A DNA stretch of 64,000 nucleotides from Manduca sexta (GCF_014839805.1 NC_051126.1:5774609-5838608), one strand, 5' to 3'; counted from the first letter of the stretch, positions 47,634 through 59,649 are shown. Program-made: numbers and translations. Notes: generated by a model from the sequence alone, not told the origin.

Positions 47634-47915
47634 CTTTTTACATACTTATGTATGTAGAATAACACCTTTTCCCCTTTTCAGGGGTAGGTAGAGACGTAAC
47701 ATCTTAGCGCGATGGTTTCACCGCGTGCGAAACACGTTACTTGTGTTTTTTTACTTTTGGTTTGTTTGAGTCTGCTTCTAACATATGTATGTATTATAAT
47801 TAATTATATATAGTATCACACCTTTTCCATTTTTCAGGGGTAAGCAGAGGTGTAACACCTCAGCTGTATAGTCGAACCGTAAGCGCAACACAACTACGCC
47901 ATTGAGATAGGCTAT
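47634..47915 (-). mobile_element. Two tandem SINE copies
   Basis: On the minus strand two head-to-tail units each contain a variant of CTCTACCTACCCCTGAAAAG followed by GGAAAAGGTGT and a TATGT tail (47634-47740 and 47776-47915). The second unit keeps a tRNA-like head, ATGGCGTAGTTGTGTTGC with GGTTCGAC. They sit inside the split repeat 47364-48215. Confidence 0.55.
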
Positions 47916-48013
47916 TTTTTACTAACACAAGAAAGCAACAAAGAAAATCTTTTTAATGAAATATTTAACCGTCTTGTAATATCACTAATAACCAAAAATA
48001 ATTTAACATAATA

Positions 48014-48215
48014 GGAATAATATACTTGATACCAATTTTGGAATCGGTGACAAATTAAAAATGATAGATAAACTAATTAAATAAATTAACAAATGTAAGA
48101 AAATAATGTTTAATTTTAATTAGTCATCGAATCCAAAATTTGTAACCAGTATATACCCTGTTGTGTTACATTATTTTTGGGTTTTTAGTGGCAAAAAAGT
48201 TTTTTTTGGCAATTA
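48014..48215. repeat. Inverted pair of repeat 3' halves
   Basis: TTGATACCAATTTTGGAATC (about 48028-48047) is an imperfect reverse complement of GAATCCAAAATTTGTAACCA (48129-48148). Both correspond to GCAAAATTGGTATCC of the full copy at 37774-38022, in opposite orientations. The segment can fold on itself over about 150 bp. Confidence 0.55.
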
Positions 48216-49284
48216 ATTACACGTTGAACAGGTGAGACGACTATCCATGAATAACGCATAACTTTGCGGAAACTAGTAAGTACCTGTTTTAAGAAAGAAT
48301 TCCGAATGACGAAGAGAAATTTCTAAATATTACCTTCAATTTTAGTTTAGACGAAATAAAGCAAAAAGTACTAAATTCCAGGAACCAGATAATGCTTCTA
48401 TAGTACTACATTATGATGTGGGTTGGCAATTAATTCGCATACTCTGCGGTCGCCTCATTATTCCGGTAATAACGCGACAAAATGAGAGCATTATTGTGCT
48501 TTTGATGTGCCCATCGAAGCGTTAAATCATGATACTAGTGGTACGTGAAAATTACGTTTACACTTACAGTTGTAATTTTGTATATTTTAAAAATATGGCT
48601 CCGGTGAAAATGTTGTTATTGTGGAATAAATTTTTCACATTACCAAGTATAAGACAGTACTAGTTTATATACGAACCACAGTTAAAGTAATTTATGGTTC
48701 TCCTTTTCTACAAATTTATTTCACATATTTACGCGGTAAATTTGTTGTAATTCGACGTAGATAATGTAAGAGTGCACGTACCTATTTAATTTAGATTTAA
48801 GTAGATATTTTATAGTCATGTTTTACAATCTCACAAATATAGGAATGATATTTGAAATTTTAATTGAGTGAACACCGAACACTCGAGCTCTAAGCATTGT
48901 CTTCCGGTCAACGAAAGAATGAGGCTAAAATAGTCAAGACTAGATTCTTTGAGTTCCGGAAAAGGCATAAAATAATATTATGTGGACTTCTAACATTAAC
49001 TCATTAACATGTCCGAAAATAGGCTGGTATTGCAGACAACACGATACTTTAAAATATTCATTTTCGAAAAAGGCGTCGTTAATTGACAACCAAATACAAG
49101 TTAAATATTGTGGTGTTTCTTTTACTACAGGTACTTCAAGTATAGAATAAAACTACATAAGTGTTTTACACATTCAAAACTATACTTATAATATTCGATG
49201 CTACGTTCTTACATTAATTATGTTTAAAATGCTATTAAATTGCACAACATAGATATTGAAATATATATAAGTGAAATTTCCGCT
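48216..49284. other. AT-rich non-coding stretch
   Basis: Nothing is recognised. Confidence 0.5.
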
Positions 49285-49475
49285 CTGAGGTCTCAAGCTC
49301 GATTCCCGATAGAGGGTTTTTATGCTATTCAGCTGAGTCTGTAATCGGTGCCATATATAATTGCCATAGGTTTGCACCCTATCACATCATGGATTAAACA
49401 CATATTGTGAAAATAGATTCACTAGTAGCACCTCTACTTCTTCGCGTATAAAAGGCGTAAGTAGGTCTGTGTGTA
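49285..49475 (+). mobile_element. SINE copy, divergent
   Basis: A B-box-like AGCTCGATTCCC is followed by GAGGGTTTTTATGCTATTCA, TTTGCACCCTATCACATCAT, GCACCTCTACTTCTTCGCG and TATAAAAGGCGTAAGTAG. Same family as 25396-25625, with a more complete mid-body. Confidence 0.65.
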
Positions 49476-50922
49476 CAATTATATCAGCAATAAAGTATTT
49501 TTGTTACTCAATGTACGTAATATCTATATCGTAATAGTACATAATAATCGATTATAAAAACAATAGTTAAAACCTTTTCCGATCACAAACAGCTATGGAT
49601 TCGACTTAAACCGAAGTTACACTCTTTATCCCCCACCCGAGATATAAAAGATATTGTTTTATCGGCATTAAAAAGCAATTAAGACTTTGTGACTTTCTAA
49701 TATGTTTAAAATTAACATATGTGGTTAATCCACGTTTGGGATGGAATCGAAAGCTGCGTCGCACGTGCTGCCACACCTGCCCGGACCCTCAAGTATAGCG
49801 CTACCACGAGCCACTCGTAAACATTCTTGTATTTTATATTGGCACTTATTATACAGGAATAAAGTCATTATTTAATTATTATTTTTTTAACGACTTGTTT
49901 GCACTTATTTTATATATTTCAAATCCATTTAAGGCTTACCTTTAACTAAATTACGTCTTCTCTTCCTTTGTTTACAAAAATATCATTCACCAATGTCTAC
50001 AGTTACTACCTGCATCCAAAAGCTTTCTACAATTTACAAAATTCATCACATTTTTGCTCTATGGATGCTTTTGTTGCATAAAGGACAATTTAAAACTAGG
50101 TAAAAAAACTAAATGCGGATTGTTTCAAATCAAAAGCGTCTGGTGTTTCCGAATCGGAAGTTCCCACGTCAACAAAGTGTTTGAAAGTTACAAAAGCATT
50201 CCCATTGAATAGTCGTGGACAAAAAGGAAGTGAATGGAAAAGAGTGTTGACAATACTTTGTAATGAGTCAAATCATTGTTTACCTAGTTATTGCAATACT
50301 ACGGATATATGTTTTGAGTTGTACTCGTATCTGTCGTATTATTATACTCATATACTTTGCTTATATCTAATACCATTATTATTATTATGCTATCTAAAGT
50401 CATATAAAGTTGTTAGAATATATAATATTAGTATGCCGTAACATAGCCAGTGAATTTCGCTGGCAATTAAGTAGTTTTTTACGAGCGTTTAACTAGCAGT
50501 TAAAGTCCAATTAACATTTGTCGAACTTCCCCTTTCGTGTTAAAATATCATGTTATCTGTATCTGAATCAATTGGCTTTTTAATTAAGGTTTTGATCTGT
50601 ATTTTATTGTAAGATGTCAATTTGAACCAACTATTATAATTAAAACATAACAAAAAGTATTTCAAAACGTTATTAATATTCATATAAGTTAACTGTACTT
50701 TTTACTGTATTTTTTTATATTCTTACGAAAAGTTTAGTATTTAAGAACAATAGCAAAGACTAGTAGATAAGTAATTAAATAATACTTTTATAGATATTAC
50801 TCAATTCAACAGTATAAAATAAAAATTATCGAAGAGTCTAGAAGCAGGAGTACACAAGCAACTTGACTAATATAATACTAAATCACATTTCAAATACAGT
50901 AGTAGAAACTTATCTATACTTA
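49476..50922. other. AT-rich non-coding stretch
   Basis: No gene is recognised. A complex patch lies at 49735-49830 (GCTGCGTCGCACGTGCTGCC, with an E-box CACGTG). The 86-codon frame at 50181-50441 has no domain. Confidence 0.5.
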
Positions 50923-51953
50923 TCTATACTATTATATAAAGCTGAAGAGTTTGTTTGTTTGTTTGTTTGTTTGTTTGTTTGTTTGTTTGTTTGTTTGTTT
51001 GTTTGAACGCGCTAATCTCAGGAACTACCGGTCCAAACTGAAAAATTCTTTTTGCGTTGGATAGCCCTTTGTTCGTGGAGTGCTATAGGCTATATATCAT
51101 CACGCTATACCCAATAGGAGCGGGGCAGTAATGGCTAATCTCAGGAACTACCGGTCCAAACTGAAAAATTCTTTTTGCGTTGGATAGCCCTTTGTTCGTG
51201 GAGTGCTATAGGCTATATATCATCACGCTATACCCGATAGGAGCGGGGCAGTAATGGCTAATCTCAGGAACTACCGATCCAAACTGAAAAATTCTTTTTG
51301 CGTTGGATAGCCCTTTATTCGTGGAGTGCTATAGGCTATATATCATCACGCTATACCCAATAGGAGCGGAGCAGTAATGGCTAATCTCAGGAACTACCGG
51401 TCCAAACTGAAAAATTCTTTTTGCGTTGGATAGCCCTTTGTTCGTGGAGAGCTATAGGCTATATATTATCACGCTATATTCAATAGGAGCGGAGCAGTAA
51501 TGGCTAATCTCAGGAACTACCGGTTTCAACTGAAAAAATCTTTTTGTGTTGGATAGCCCTTTGTTCCTGGAGTGCTGTAGGCTATATATCATCATGCTAT
51601 GACCAATAGGAGCGGAGCAGTAATGAAACATGTTGCAAAAACGGGGAAAATTATGAGTTTTGAGAGCTTCCGTTGCCTGCGCTGCGTAAACGGTTAAAGT
51701 TATGCAACAATGATGTATGACGGGATTGTTTCACTTAAAAAGTTCTAAATAATATAACAAAGTCCCCCGCTGCATCTGTCTGCCTTAACGTGTTAAACTC
51801 AAAAACTACCTAACGTATTAAGATGAAATTTGGTATGGAGACAGTTTGAGACCCTGGGAAGAACATAGGCTCCCGGGAAACTACTATTTTTATAACGGAA
51901 AACTTTAGCCTGAATAACTTTATAACGCGGGCGGAGCCGCGAGCAAAAGCTAG
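50923..51953 (+). mobile_element. Non-autonomous Helitron, copy A
   Basis: Starts TCTATACTATTATATAAAGC after an A, and ends GGGCGGAGCCGCGAGCAAAA-GCTAG before a T, as expected for Helitrons (5' TC, 3' CTAG, A/T target, GC-rich hairpin just before the end). Inside are a (TTTG)n microsatellite (50950-51004), five 123-bp minisatellite units (51011-51625), and a unique 3' part. No Rep/helicase coding remains, so mobility would depend on an autonomous relative. Confidence 0.85.
51011..51625 (+). repeat. Minisatellite, 5 units of 123 bp
   Basis: Units start at 51011, 51134, 51257, 51380 and 51503 with GCTAATCTCAGGAACTACCG and end near GGAGCGG(G/A)GCAGTAATG. The first four are nearly identical; the fifth is more diverged (GGTTTCAACTG, TATGACC), as is typical of a boundary unit. 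Confidence 0.95.
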
Positions 51954-52835
51954 TTATTATATAAAGCTGAAGAGTTTGTTTGTTTGTTTGTTTGTTTGTT
52001 TGAACGCGCTAATCTCAGGAACTACCGGTCCAAACTGAAAAATTCTTTTTGCGTTGGATAGCCCTTTGTTCGTGGAGTGCTATAGGCTATATATCATCAC
52101 GCTATACCCAATAGGAGCGGAGCAGTAATGGGTAATCTCAGGAACTACTGGTCCAAACTGAAAAATTCTTTTGCGTTGGATAGCCCTTTGTTCGTGGAGT
52201 ACTATAGACTATATATCATCACGCTATACCCTATAGGAGCGGAGCAGTAATGGCTAATCTCAGGAACTACCGGTCCAAACTGAAAAATTCTTTTTGTGAT
52301 GGATAGCCCTTTATTTGTGGAGCGCTATAGGCTATATATCATCACGCTATACCCAATAGGAGCGGAGCAGTAATGGCTAATCTCAGGAACTACCGGTTCG
52401 AACTGAAAAATTCTTTTTGTGTTGGATAGCCCTTTATTTATGGAGTGCTATAGGCTATATATCATCACGCTATGACCAATAGGAGCGGAGCAGTAATGAA
52501 ACATGTTGCAAAAACGGGAAAAAATTATTAGTTTTGAGAGCTTCCGTTGCGTGCGCTCCGTAAACGGTTAAAGTTATGCAACAATGATGTATGACGGGAT
52601 TGTTCCTCTTAAAAAGTTCTAAAAATATATATTATAAAACAAAGTCCCCCGCTGCATCTGTCTGCCTGAACGTGTTAAACTCAAAAACTACCCAACGTAT
52701 TAAGATGAAATTTGGTATGGAAACAGTTTGAGACCCTGGGAAGAACAAAGGCTCCCGGGAAACTACTACTTTTATAACGGAAAACTTTAGCCTGAAAAAC
52801 TTTATAACGCGGGCGGAGCCGCGGGCAAAAGCTAG
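51954..52835 (+). mobile_element. Non-autonomous Helitron, copy B (tandem with A)
   Basis: Begins TTATTATATAAAGCTGAAGA directly after the CTAG of copy A, lacking only the first few bases (TCTATAC) of the 5' end. It has a shorter (TTTG)n (about 51974-52002), four minisatellite units, the same unique 3' part, and ends GCCGCGGGCAAAAGCTAG. The pair forms a head-to-tail dimer. Confidence 0.85.
52008..52498 (+). repeat. Minisatellite, 4 units of 122-123 bp
   Basis: Units start at 52008, 52131, 52253 and 52376. The second unit lacks one T in ATTCTTTTGCG. The last unit has the diverged TATGACC end, like the last unit of copy A. Confidence 0.95.
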
Positions 52836-53004
52836 TAGCTTATAAAACTTAAGTGTGGGATCGCAATGAGAATATATTTCAAAATTTTAACACGAGACTG
52901 GCCACTGGTCATTCGAAGTTTAAATATGGAATTAAAAAAAACAACACTAGCATTAATCTTTATTTGATTGGAACTGTTTCATTGATCAAACTCATTACTA
53001 TTCT
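52836..53004. other. AT-rich non-coding stretch
   Basis: Nothing is recognised. Confidence 0.5.
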
Positions 53005-53250
53005 CGGAAGTGCAGCGCGTAGCTGGCGGCTGAGGTTAATGCAGTGGTGGCGTACAATGGCGACGGAAGCAGCGTGTCCGCCGGACGCGGGACCACCATC
53101 GATCCCCTACGTCACCGACGGAACCACGTAATTGGTTAATATCGTTTGCGTTATATGATATTGTCCTGTTTCGTCTGTATTTTACTAAGGCCACACTAGT
53201 GCGGGTACAGCTCGCAGCCTCGTCAGTATGACAGACCTTCCCCCGGGTAA
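53005..53250. promoter_or_regulatory. GC-richer complex block
   Basis: Contains GCGTGTCCGCCGGACGCGGG (a TCCGCCGGA dyad) and CCTACGTCACCGACGG. The 92-codon plus and 120-codon minus frames overlapping here have no domains. Candidate regulatory DNA. Confidence 0.22.
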
Positions 53251-54219
53251 GAGAACCAATTAACACCGTATTAAAAATTTGCCTATATAATCCAGAGCAT
53301 GGGTTCTCTCTGTGTGCGTTTTTTTCTAACAAATGTAAAAACATTGAAACAGCGAAACATCTACACAAACTCTTGCAATTATTTATAAGAGTAAGCATTT
53401 AACTATACTATTAGATGTATATCTAACGACGTGTTGCTTGCGCGCGTGAAATGCCTTTTCTGCTAGAAAAGTCTTCAAAACATGATACTCATCGTAGCGC
53501 CATTTAAATATTTAAAAAGCGTATTACAAAATTATATTATTTCCCAAGGGAGCACATTACCGGAATACGAATGACACGGTGTACTCGTATGCCAAATTCC
53601 ATCTTTGTATGTTTACTTCTAACAAACATAATACAAGCATCCAAACATTTGCACAAACGTTCGCATTTATTATATTAGTAAGATAAGATTTTCGGTGTAG
53701 GCATTCTATTTCAGACGACATTTTCTACAGCAGTTTTGTTAGTTATCAATTGTGATAATGGGAGTCAGACTTTACATAACTCGGAATGGTGAACGTAAAA
53801 TTTATACAAGAATATGGATCAGAATCGTACAATTCAAGATCAATATTTTTTAAGTAAATATAAAGGTAAACATTCCTTTATTTAATGTGTTATTTTAATT
53901 AATCGTGAACAAACTTATTTAAGTAGGTATAATGTTTGTTATTAATTTTATTAGATAGTCTTATAAGATAATTAAAACATCTCACGATCGTGCGTCAATA
54001 AAAGTACCTACACATTTTTTGCAATATTTAATAAAACTGACTTTTACATAATTAATTTATAACAATGTTTATAAAATATTTATAATGTACTCATCAAGAA
54101 TAATTTACATAAACACATCCGGTAATTATAACCGCTAAATATGTAAAGTCCAAATAGTTTCCCACGGGTAAAGTCACAAAATTAACAATTGCATTTTCTC
54201 GCCTGAATTGTTACGTGAT
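53251..54219. other. AT-rich non-coding stretch
   Basis: Nothing is recognised. Confidence 0.5.
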
Positions 54220-54640
54220 AGTATGCAAGTCCGTCGGCTTAGGGTATCGCACCGCAATAGAGGCAATAGCCGATAGATATTCATTGTTTATGACACCTTT
54301 TGTACACCGCCTACACATAAAACGTTAAATTTTGTGTGTTGCCCGGCTTTGTACGGGCACGTAGAACACCGTCGGGGTAAAGTTGTTTTAAACCAACATT
54401 CTCACGTTCGGTATCCATTGTAAACTAAACACTGGGACACCCCGTTACGTTTCGTTTACCGCTCTCATTCTCCTATAGGCTTGTGAAACGCAAACATGAA
54501 AATGAAACGTTTTTAAAAGGGTGTTATCTCAATGACATTGTACTCGGCAAAGTAATGAATGAATTCAATTCGTAGCCATCCTCGTATCACGCATTGCGAG
54601 CACGTACGTGTGTCGCTTCGACTGTTTTTCAATCCAGCTA
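54220..54640. promoter_or_regulatory. Complex block
   Basis: Includes GGTATCGCACCGCAATAGAG, GAACACCGTCGGGGTAAAG and a GCCCG/CGGGC hairpin near 54340-54357. It has no frame of note, so any constraint would be non-coding. Confidence 0.23.
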
Positions 54641-55205
54641 AATGTTATTGATAGGTACCAAAGAACATAAATTGTAGACCCTCCTGGTTTCGTTGTAAAA
54701 TAAATTATTTAACCTCGCAAAATAAAGGCAGAATTTTTACGAAAGTAATTATAGGTAATTTTTATTAAACCAGTATAACAGGTCTTAAAATTGTGTTTTT
54801 AAAATAAACAAAATTCCTAAATGATGGAAATTATTGTAAATTAAAAAAAAAACGTACGAAGCTATTATTGGTTTCAAACGAAAGGATGCCTAAAACAATT
54901 ACGATAATCTAGTCAACGGTTATGGAATTAAGGCAGGAAGAAAGTAATTGATGTTACTTAAGTTGTGTGATTAATGGTTGAGTACTTCTAAAAGGCATTT
55001 ATAATATAGTTGCACAGTAAGCGAACATAGAAACGAGGTTTTAATGTTAAAACATTCGAAATACTAGGTTTTTACGTCTGTGATTAAAATTAGTAATTCC
55101 AAAAATAATAAAATTTCACTTTGCACATTTAATATGGTTGTGTACAGTCTCGCCCACTCGACTTCCTTATTAAAACTTACATTATGATGTCCGCATTCTG
55201 TGTTT
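54641..55205. other. AT-rich non-coding stretch
   Basis: Nothing is recognised. Confidence 0.5.
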
Positions 55206-55790
55206 GTTCTGGACAGCGGCGGTGCATTGCGGCAGTCTCTACCTACACGGGTACGACGGGTCAGGTGAACTGCGCACTCAATAGAGTGAGCTATACAGAA
55301 TTCTGTATACCTTGCCTTGTATTGGTTATTGGTGTCGCGTATTTCCTTAAAAACTTTTAGAAAATATATTATTAAATTACATAATATTAATATTATTTTA
55401 TTGTTAATATATATTGTATATTTAGAATCTGATGATTAGTGGCCAAAACTAATTTGAAAATGTTAGAATTATTGTGGGTATCGCTAACGTTTACAGAATG
55501 GGATTAAGGTTTGAGCCCCGCAGAATTTCATGAATGAAGTATCATTCATGAAGTTAATCCTACAACTTTGCTTGGTTCTAAATTAAATGGTTTTTATTCT
55601 ATGGCGCTGGTGCATTGTGGTAGTGTTTTCACGTATATATGTACAGGTGAGGCGGGCGCATTGGCTACGTCACTTGCACTGTGGCTCGCATGACTGCCAT
55701 CGTCACGTATGATTCATTCATTCCTAGCAGTCTGGTAATTAGTAGAAATACTAGTCTGTGGTACTGGTGCAATGTAGTTAATGTTAAATG
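55206..55790 (+). repeat. Diverged direct repeats around GTGCATTGYGG
   Basis: GGCGGTGCATTGCGGCAGTC (55208-55227), CTGGTGCATTGTGGTAGTG (about 55608) and ACTGGTGCAATGTAGTTA (about 55764) share a core. The first two continue similarly (GGGTCAGGTGAACTGCGC against GTACAGGTGAGGCGGGCGC). Likely degraded copies of one dispersed element. Confidence 0.35.
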
Positions 55791-56639
55791 CCGAACTGTT
55801 TATTTTCTATTCTAGTACTAAATGACTTGAATAGAATGAGTATGTAGTACGTATCCCAAATACAATATTACGACTTACAGGAGACCTCGCGGCCGTCAAT
55901 AGTGACTAAAATTTTTAAGGCCATTTTTTTGGATATGCATTGCCAAACGCGAAATATTAGCTGTTAATATAAGCAATTCTATCCCTAATCACCTTGTGTT
56001 AACGTTCGCAACCACGTCGAATACAAAATATATTCAGTAGGTGTTCCACCGCACCGTGTGCCCTAATTACGTTTATTCTGTTTACCATGACTGTGATTAC
56101 TGCGCAATTATTTGAAAAAAAAAAAAAAAATGGTTTATAGCTTAAACATGTCCTTGTTAGATAACAGCTCGGTTGCGGTAGTATTCCGATAACAGACGCA
56201 TTTGCGCGCAGGTGAACCGCGAAGTACGTCACAAGTGTCCGCATGCCCAGCGGCTTTCCGGTTGCGGCTTGCATTGATTTCGATTCATCTGTATGATTCA
56301 GTTTCTATCGGAAATTGTTTTAGTAAGGCACCGAAACATTCATAATGTGTCATTCTATCATTTTTTTAGAGAATAATACATATCTAATTAGGTAAACAAG
56401 ATTTCAAAAATTCACACGGGTAATTCAAAATTTCCATACCTTATCTATTTGTATATTTTTAAGTCGAAATCACTATTCTTTTATTATCTGCGCGAAATTA
56501 TGAGTTCTAGTTATATCATAAATTCTTCGCGTTAGCACTTTTATATAATCAATTCATACTTTAGTTATAACGAAATCGTTTGCATTGATGTGACATCCAC
56601 GTACTCAATTTGCACGGCGATTTATAGATCAGCGGTTGT
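55791..56639. other. AT-rich non-coding stretch
   Basis: An A17-like tract lies near 56114-56130. A small complex patch at 56165-56270 overlaps a 91-codon minus frame without features. Confidence 0.45.
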
Positions 56640-56850
56640 GTTAAACGATTGGCAACACTTGCGCATGCTGCGCACGCGCCGCGCCGCCGCGCCGTGCCGC
56701 CGCCATACCTCCCCATCCCGCTGCTGTCCCGCTAGTGTCCAGCCATAGCTCTACACCGCTCTCTTAGTCGGTATTGTTATTGTTTTGGTGCGTCGCTCCC
56801 TTTGTTAGTCGCCCATTCATAGCTTTACAAATATATCTTGTAGATGCCGT
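56640..56850 (+). promoter_or_regulatory. CpG-rich block, possible promoter or 5' exon
   Basis: GCGCACGCGCCGCGCCGCCG and CGTGCCGCCGCCATACCTCC are followed by pyrimidine-rich sequence (CCCATCCCGCTGCTGTCCCG). No TATA box is visible. There is no long frame. A TATA-less promoter is possible but unproven. Confidence 0.25.
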
Positions 56851-58389
56851 CGCGGAAGTCATTATACTAGCATAGTTTATCTTATAACCGTTGGTTATAT
56901 TTGTGTTTTTCAGTTTCATTTGACCTCTTTATTGCGTTATTTTGCTACTAATTAAAGAACATGGAAAGCACACAGTCCAATTTGGAAAATATTTTCATTA
57001 TTATTATTTTTTAGGGAAATTATCTATATGTATATTTTAGAGCAACCTTCTGATGTTTACAATTCTCATATTAGTGGTCTACATTTCGCACTTCGCTTGG
57101 TGCGTTCAAACAATAGTAGCCTTGCATCAATTCATGCTCCGAGTGTTACAATATCAAACAATGCAGTTAACACACTTTGTTTTTTTATTGCATAATTTCG
57201 ACACGCAAATTCGATCTCAATACCAGATACATTAACACTTTAATTCTTATTAAGTAAAATTGAATAATATTTTTTTTTATAAAAATCCCAAGCTATTAAT
57301 AATAATTAAAATCGAATAATATATTTATTTAAAATTATTGAGATTTGTGATATATAAAAATATAAAATGATTTTATTATTTTTTATGTAACAAAAATCGC
57401 GGCAAAAATTATGAAATATAATATTAGGATACTGAAACTAAAACATTACACATTTACAAATATTTTGTAAATCGGTTTTAACGAAACATCAGTCGAGAAT
57501 GCCACTATATTTGCAATTCTCACATGTGAGACGCCATGCTATTTCACAAATTCACACCAATGCATCGTTTCTGTTGAACTATATTCATGTTTATTTGTGG
57601 ATTATAACATAACAAGCAAGTAAGTGTACCAGGTCTGATATTGTGCAGGCAATTTATGTATGCTTTCTCCAGTTTATTATGTAAATAAAAATGATTTAAC
57701 GAGTTTAACTTTCAAAAGTGACGGCTGGAACAGGAGTCTAGTCTGTACTAGACTATAACATCCAGCGTTGTCAAAAATGAATTTCCATTCCAGATTTCTT
57801 TTCATTTTATTAATTGTGCAATCCCAATTCAATTGTTCCAACGATTCCATATATTTATGCACTTACCTTCTTTACTTTCAGGTTTCATCCAACCCTGTTT
57901 GTCAATTATAATTTATTTTTAATAAATTATTCTTTATTTATTATAAAAATATATATGTAGATACTCATAAGTATACAATGTACAATAATGGTCGACCTTA
58001 ACAAAAATCTTGACAGCCACACAAGTAATGTATTTATCACATTAACAGTTTTTCAATTGTTCTTTGTTTTGTTTTTCGTTTAGCAAACATTATATTGCAT
58101 CACGTCTTAATTATCTTTTGTTAGTCGTTGCATTGTTGATTTGTTCATTGATTAACTTCTTGCTTAAATTACTCTTACATTCGTAAGTATATAATTTCTC
58201 TTCCCAGCTTCAACAAAAACAAAATAAAAGCATTTTTAAAATACCCAGGAATCGTAGTTTATGTCCACAAACCAACTTATTCGAATCTCAAAAACATGAA
58301 ACATAAGCATGAGGAGTACACCATACAAATATTATCTAAAACACTGGAGCGTATAACAAGTGAGCAAAGTTCAAACAGAGTGATCTGTA
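56851..58389. other. AT-rich non-coding stretch
   Basis: No gene is recognised. A small perfect hairpin AGTCTAGT-CTGT-ACTAGACT lies at 57735-57754. Confidence 0.5.
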
Positions 58390-58570
58390 TTAGGGGAGCG
58401 CAACCCGCGGCCGACCCACGCCACTCCGTGGGAACCTATACGTTTAAATTATTAACAAAAATATTGACACGGTGGCTACTTAAAGGATTTGACCACTAGT
58501 TGTTTGCGTTGCCAGTTTGCCGCTCCCGGCAAACACGGCGACGTGTCGACGCTAGTTTCCAAGCTGTATG
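58390..58570. promoter_or_regulatory. GC-richer block with hairpin
   Basis: GTTTGCCG-CTCC-CGGCAAAC (58515-58534) is a perfect 8-bp hairpin, followed by ACACGGCGACGTGTCG. Upstream is GCAACCCGCGGCCGACCC. Possible regulatory block. Confidence 0.25.
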
Positions 58571-58983
58571 GGAAAACTTGCAGTCAAACGTATTCGACAT
58601 CGGTCAATATTTATGTGTGATTTTTTTATGGCAAATCGATGTCAATTGGTGAAATTTGTCGAAAGTTGGTAATTTTTGCCCGATCTTTAATTCTTTTTTT
58701 TTTACATGACTTCACTATAAAATAACGTTGTCATAGACGAAATACAATAAGCTCATTACTCGTATATTTTTAACTTTGTAGCTTTAACTTAGTAATCTTT
58801 TGCTGAAATAAACGGAAAGTGATCAAAACCACTTTCTGATAAATATGTGAACGGTGAATCTCACCACCATCCAAAACAATTTGCTATCGTGGGCAAATCA
58901 TTGTTTCAGAGATCATAAGGAATTAATGACAAGAAGTCCTGGCCACTGATCTGCAACATGTCAAGTAAGTACTGTGAGACAAC

Positions 58984-59520
58984 GAGCTCCAAATGCCACG
59001 CCGCCGTCATAGGAACCGAGTGAAACTAGCCATAGTTGAACGTGTTGCGGTTGTATTACCATATGTTCGAGGAGTAACCGACAAGATTGGCTATATCCTG
59101 AAGCGTGCTTCCATGTAAACTTATTGCATTTGTTTGCAAGCCGCCTAAGAAGATTAGTCAATTTTTACCACATGTCAAGTGTCATATACACTTTACGCCC
59201 GGACGTATACAAAATAGATTGCAACTGTGGCCTCTCTTATATCAGCCCGACTAAAAAAAATAAATAAGGGATTCACGTAAAAGAACATATAGCTGATGTG
59301 AAACACAATTATATTTAATCGTATTGTAAATTGTATATAGGTATTGTAACTGACTATTCGGATAACCTACATCTCAGTACCCCCCCGGCCCCGACCATGA
59401 AGGCTGTAAACTCTTCGAACGTCGGAAGAAAATTATAACATAAAAATCCGCGATAAAATTTGAAAAATAGTTTCATTTCAATGTCTAATATTCGCGTAAA
59501 CATTAGAAATCATTATGAAA
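58984..59520 (+). pseudogene. Penelope-like retroelement relic (RT end, GIY-YIG endonuclease, 3' end)
   Basis: The frame starting at 58984 reads LPYVRGVTDKIGYILKRAS before a stop at 59116, resembling the segment after the reverse transcriptase of Penelope-like elements. After a frameshift, 59181-59315 reads LRPDVYKIDCNCGLSYI, then VKEHIADVKHN after an in-frame stop (59265). VYKI-C-CG-SYI is the GIY-YIG start, but the usual YIG is YIS. From 59384 comes the 3' end (ACCATGAAGGCTG, CTTCGAACGTCGG, CGCGATAAA). It is dead: stops, frameshift and 5' truncation. The antisense 66-codon frame is a shadow. Confidence 0.65.
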
Positions 59521-59649
59521 ACCTAAAGTAGTTTAAAAATAATCATTATTGGACATATTATAATTTACCAAAAGTTGCTCTAAGAAAAGCAGCTTTTATA
59601 ACAAGTAAAATTTGAATACATTTAAATTAATCTTAAGTGGATTATTCTT

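Noticed and set aside
51011..52498. CRISPR-like or satellite array
   Set aside because: The units are contiguous 123-bp minisatellite repeats without spacers, inside Helitrons; this is eukaryotic DNA.
53036..53398. 120-codon minus frame
   Set aside because: Overlaps a plus-strand frame in the same GC-richer patch and shows no recognisable motif.
58961..59161. 66-codon minus-strand frame
   Set aside because: It is antisense to the Penelope-like coding relic, which explains the open frame.
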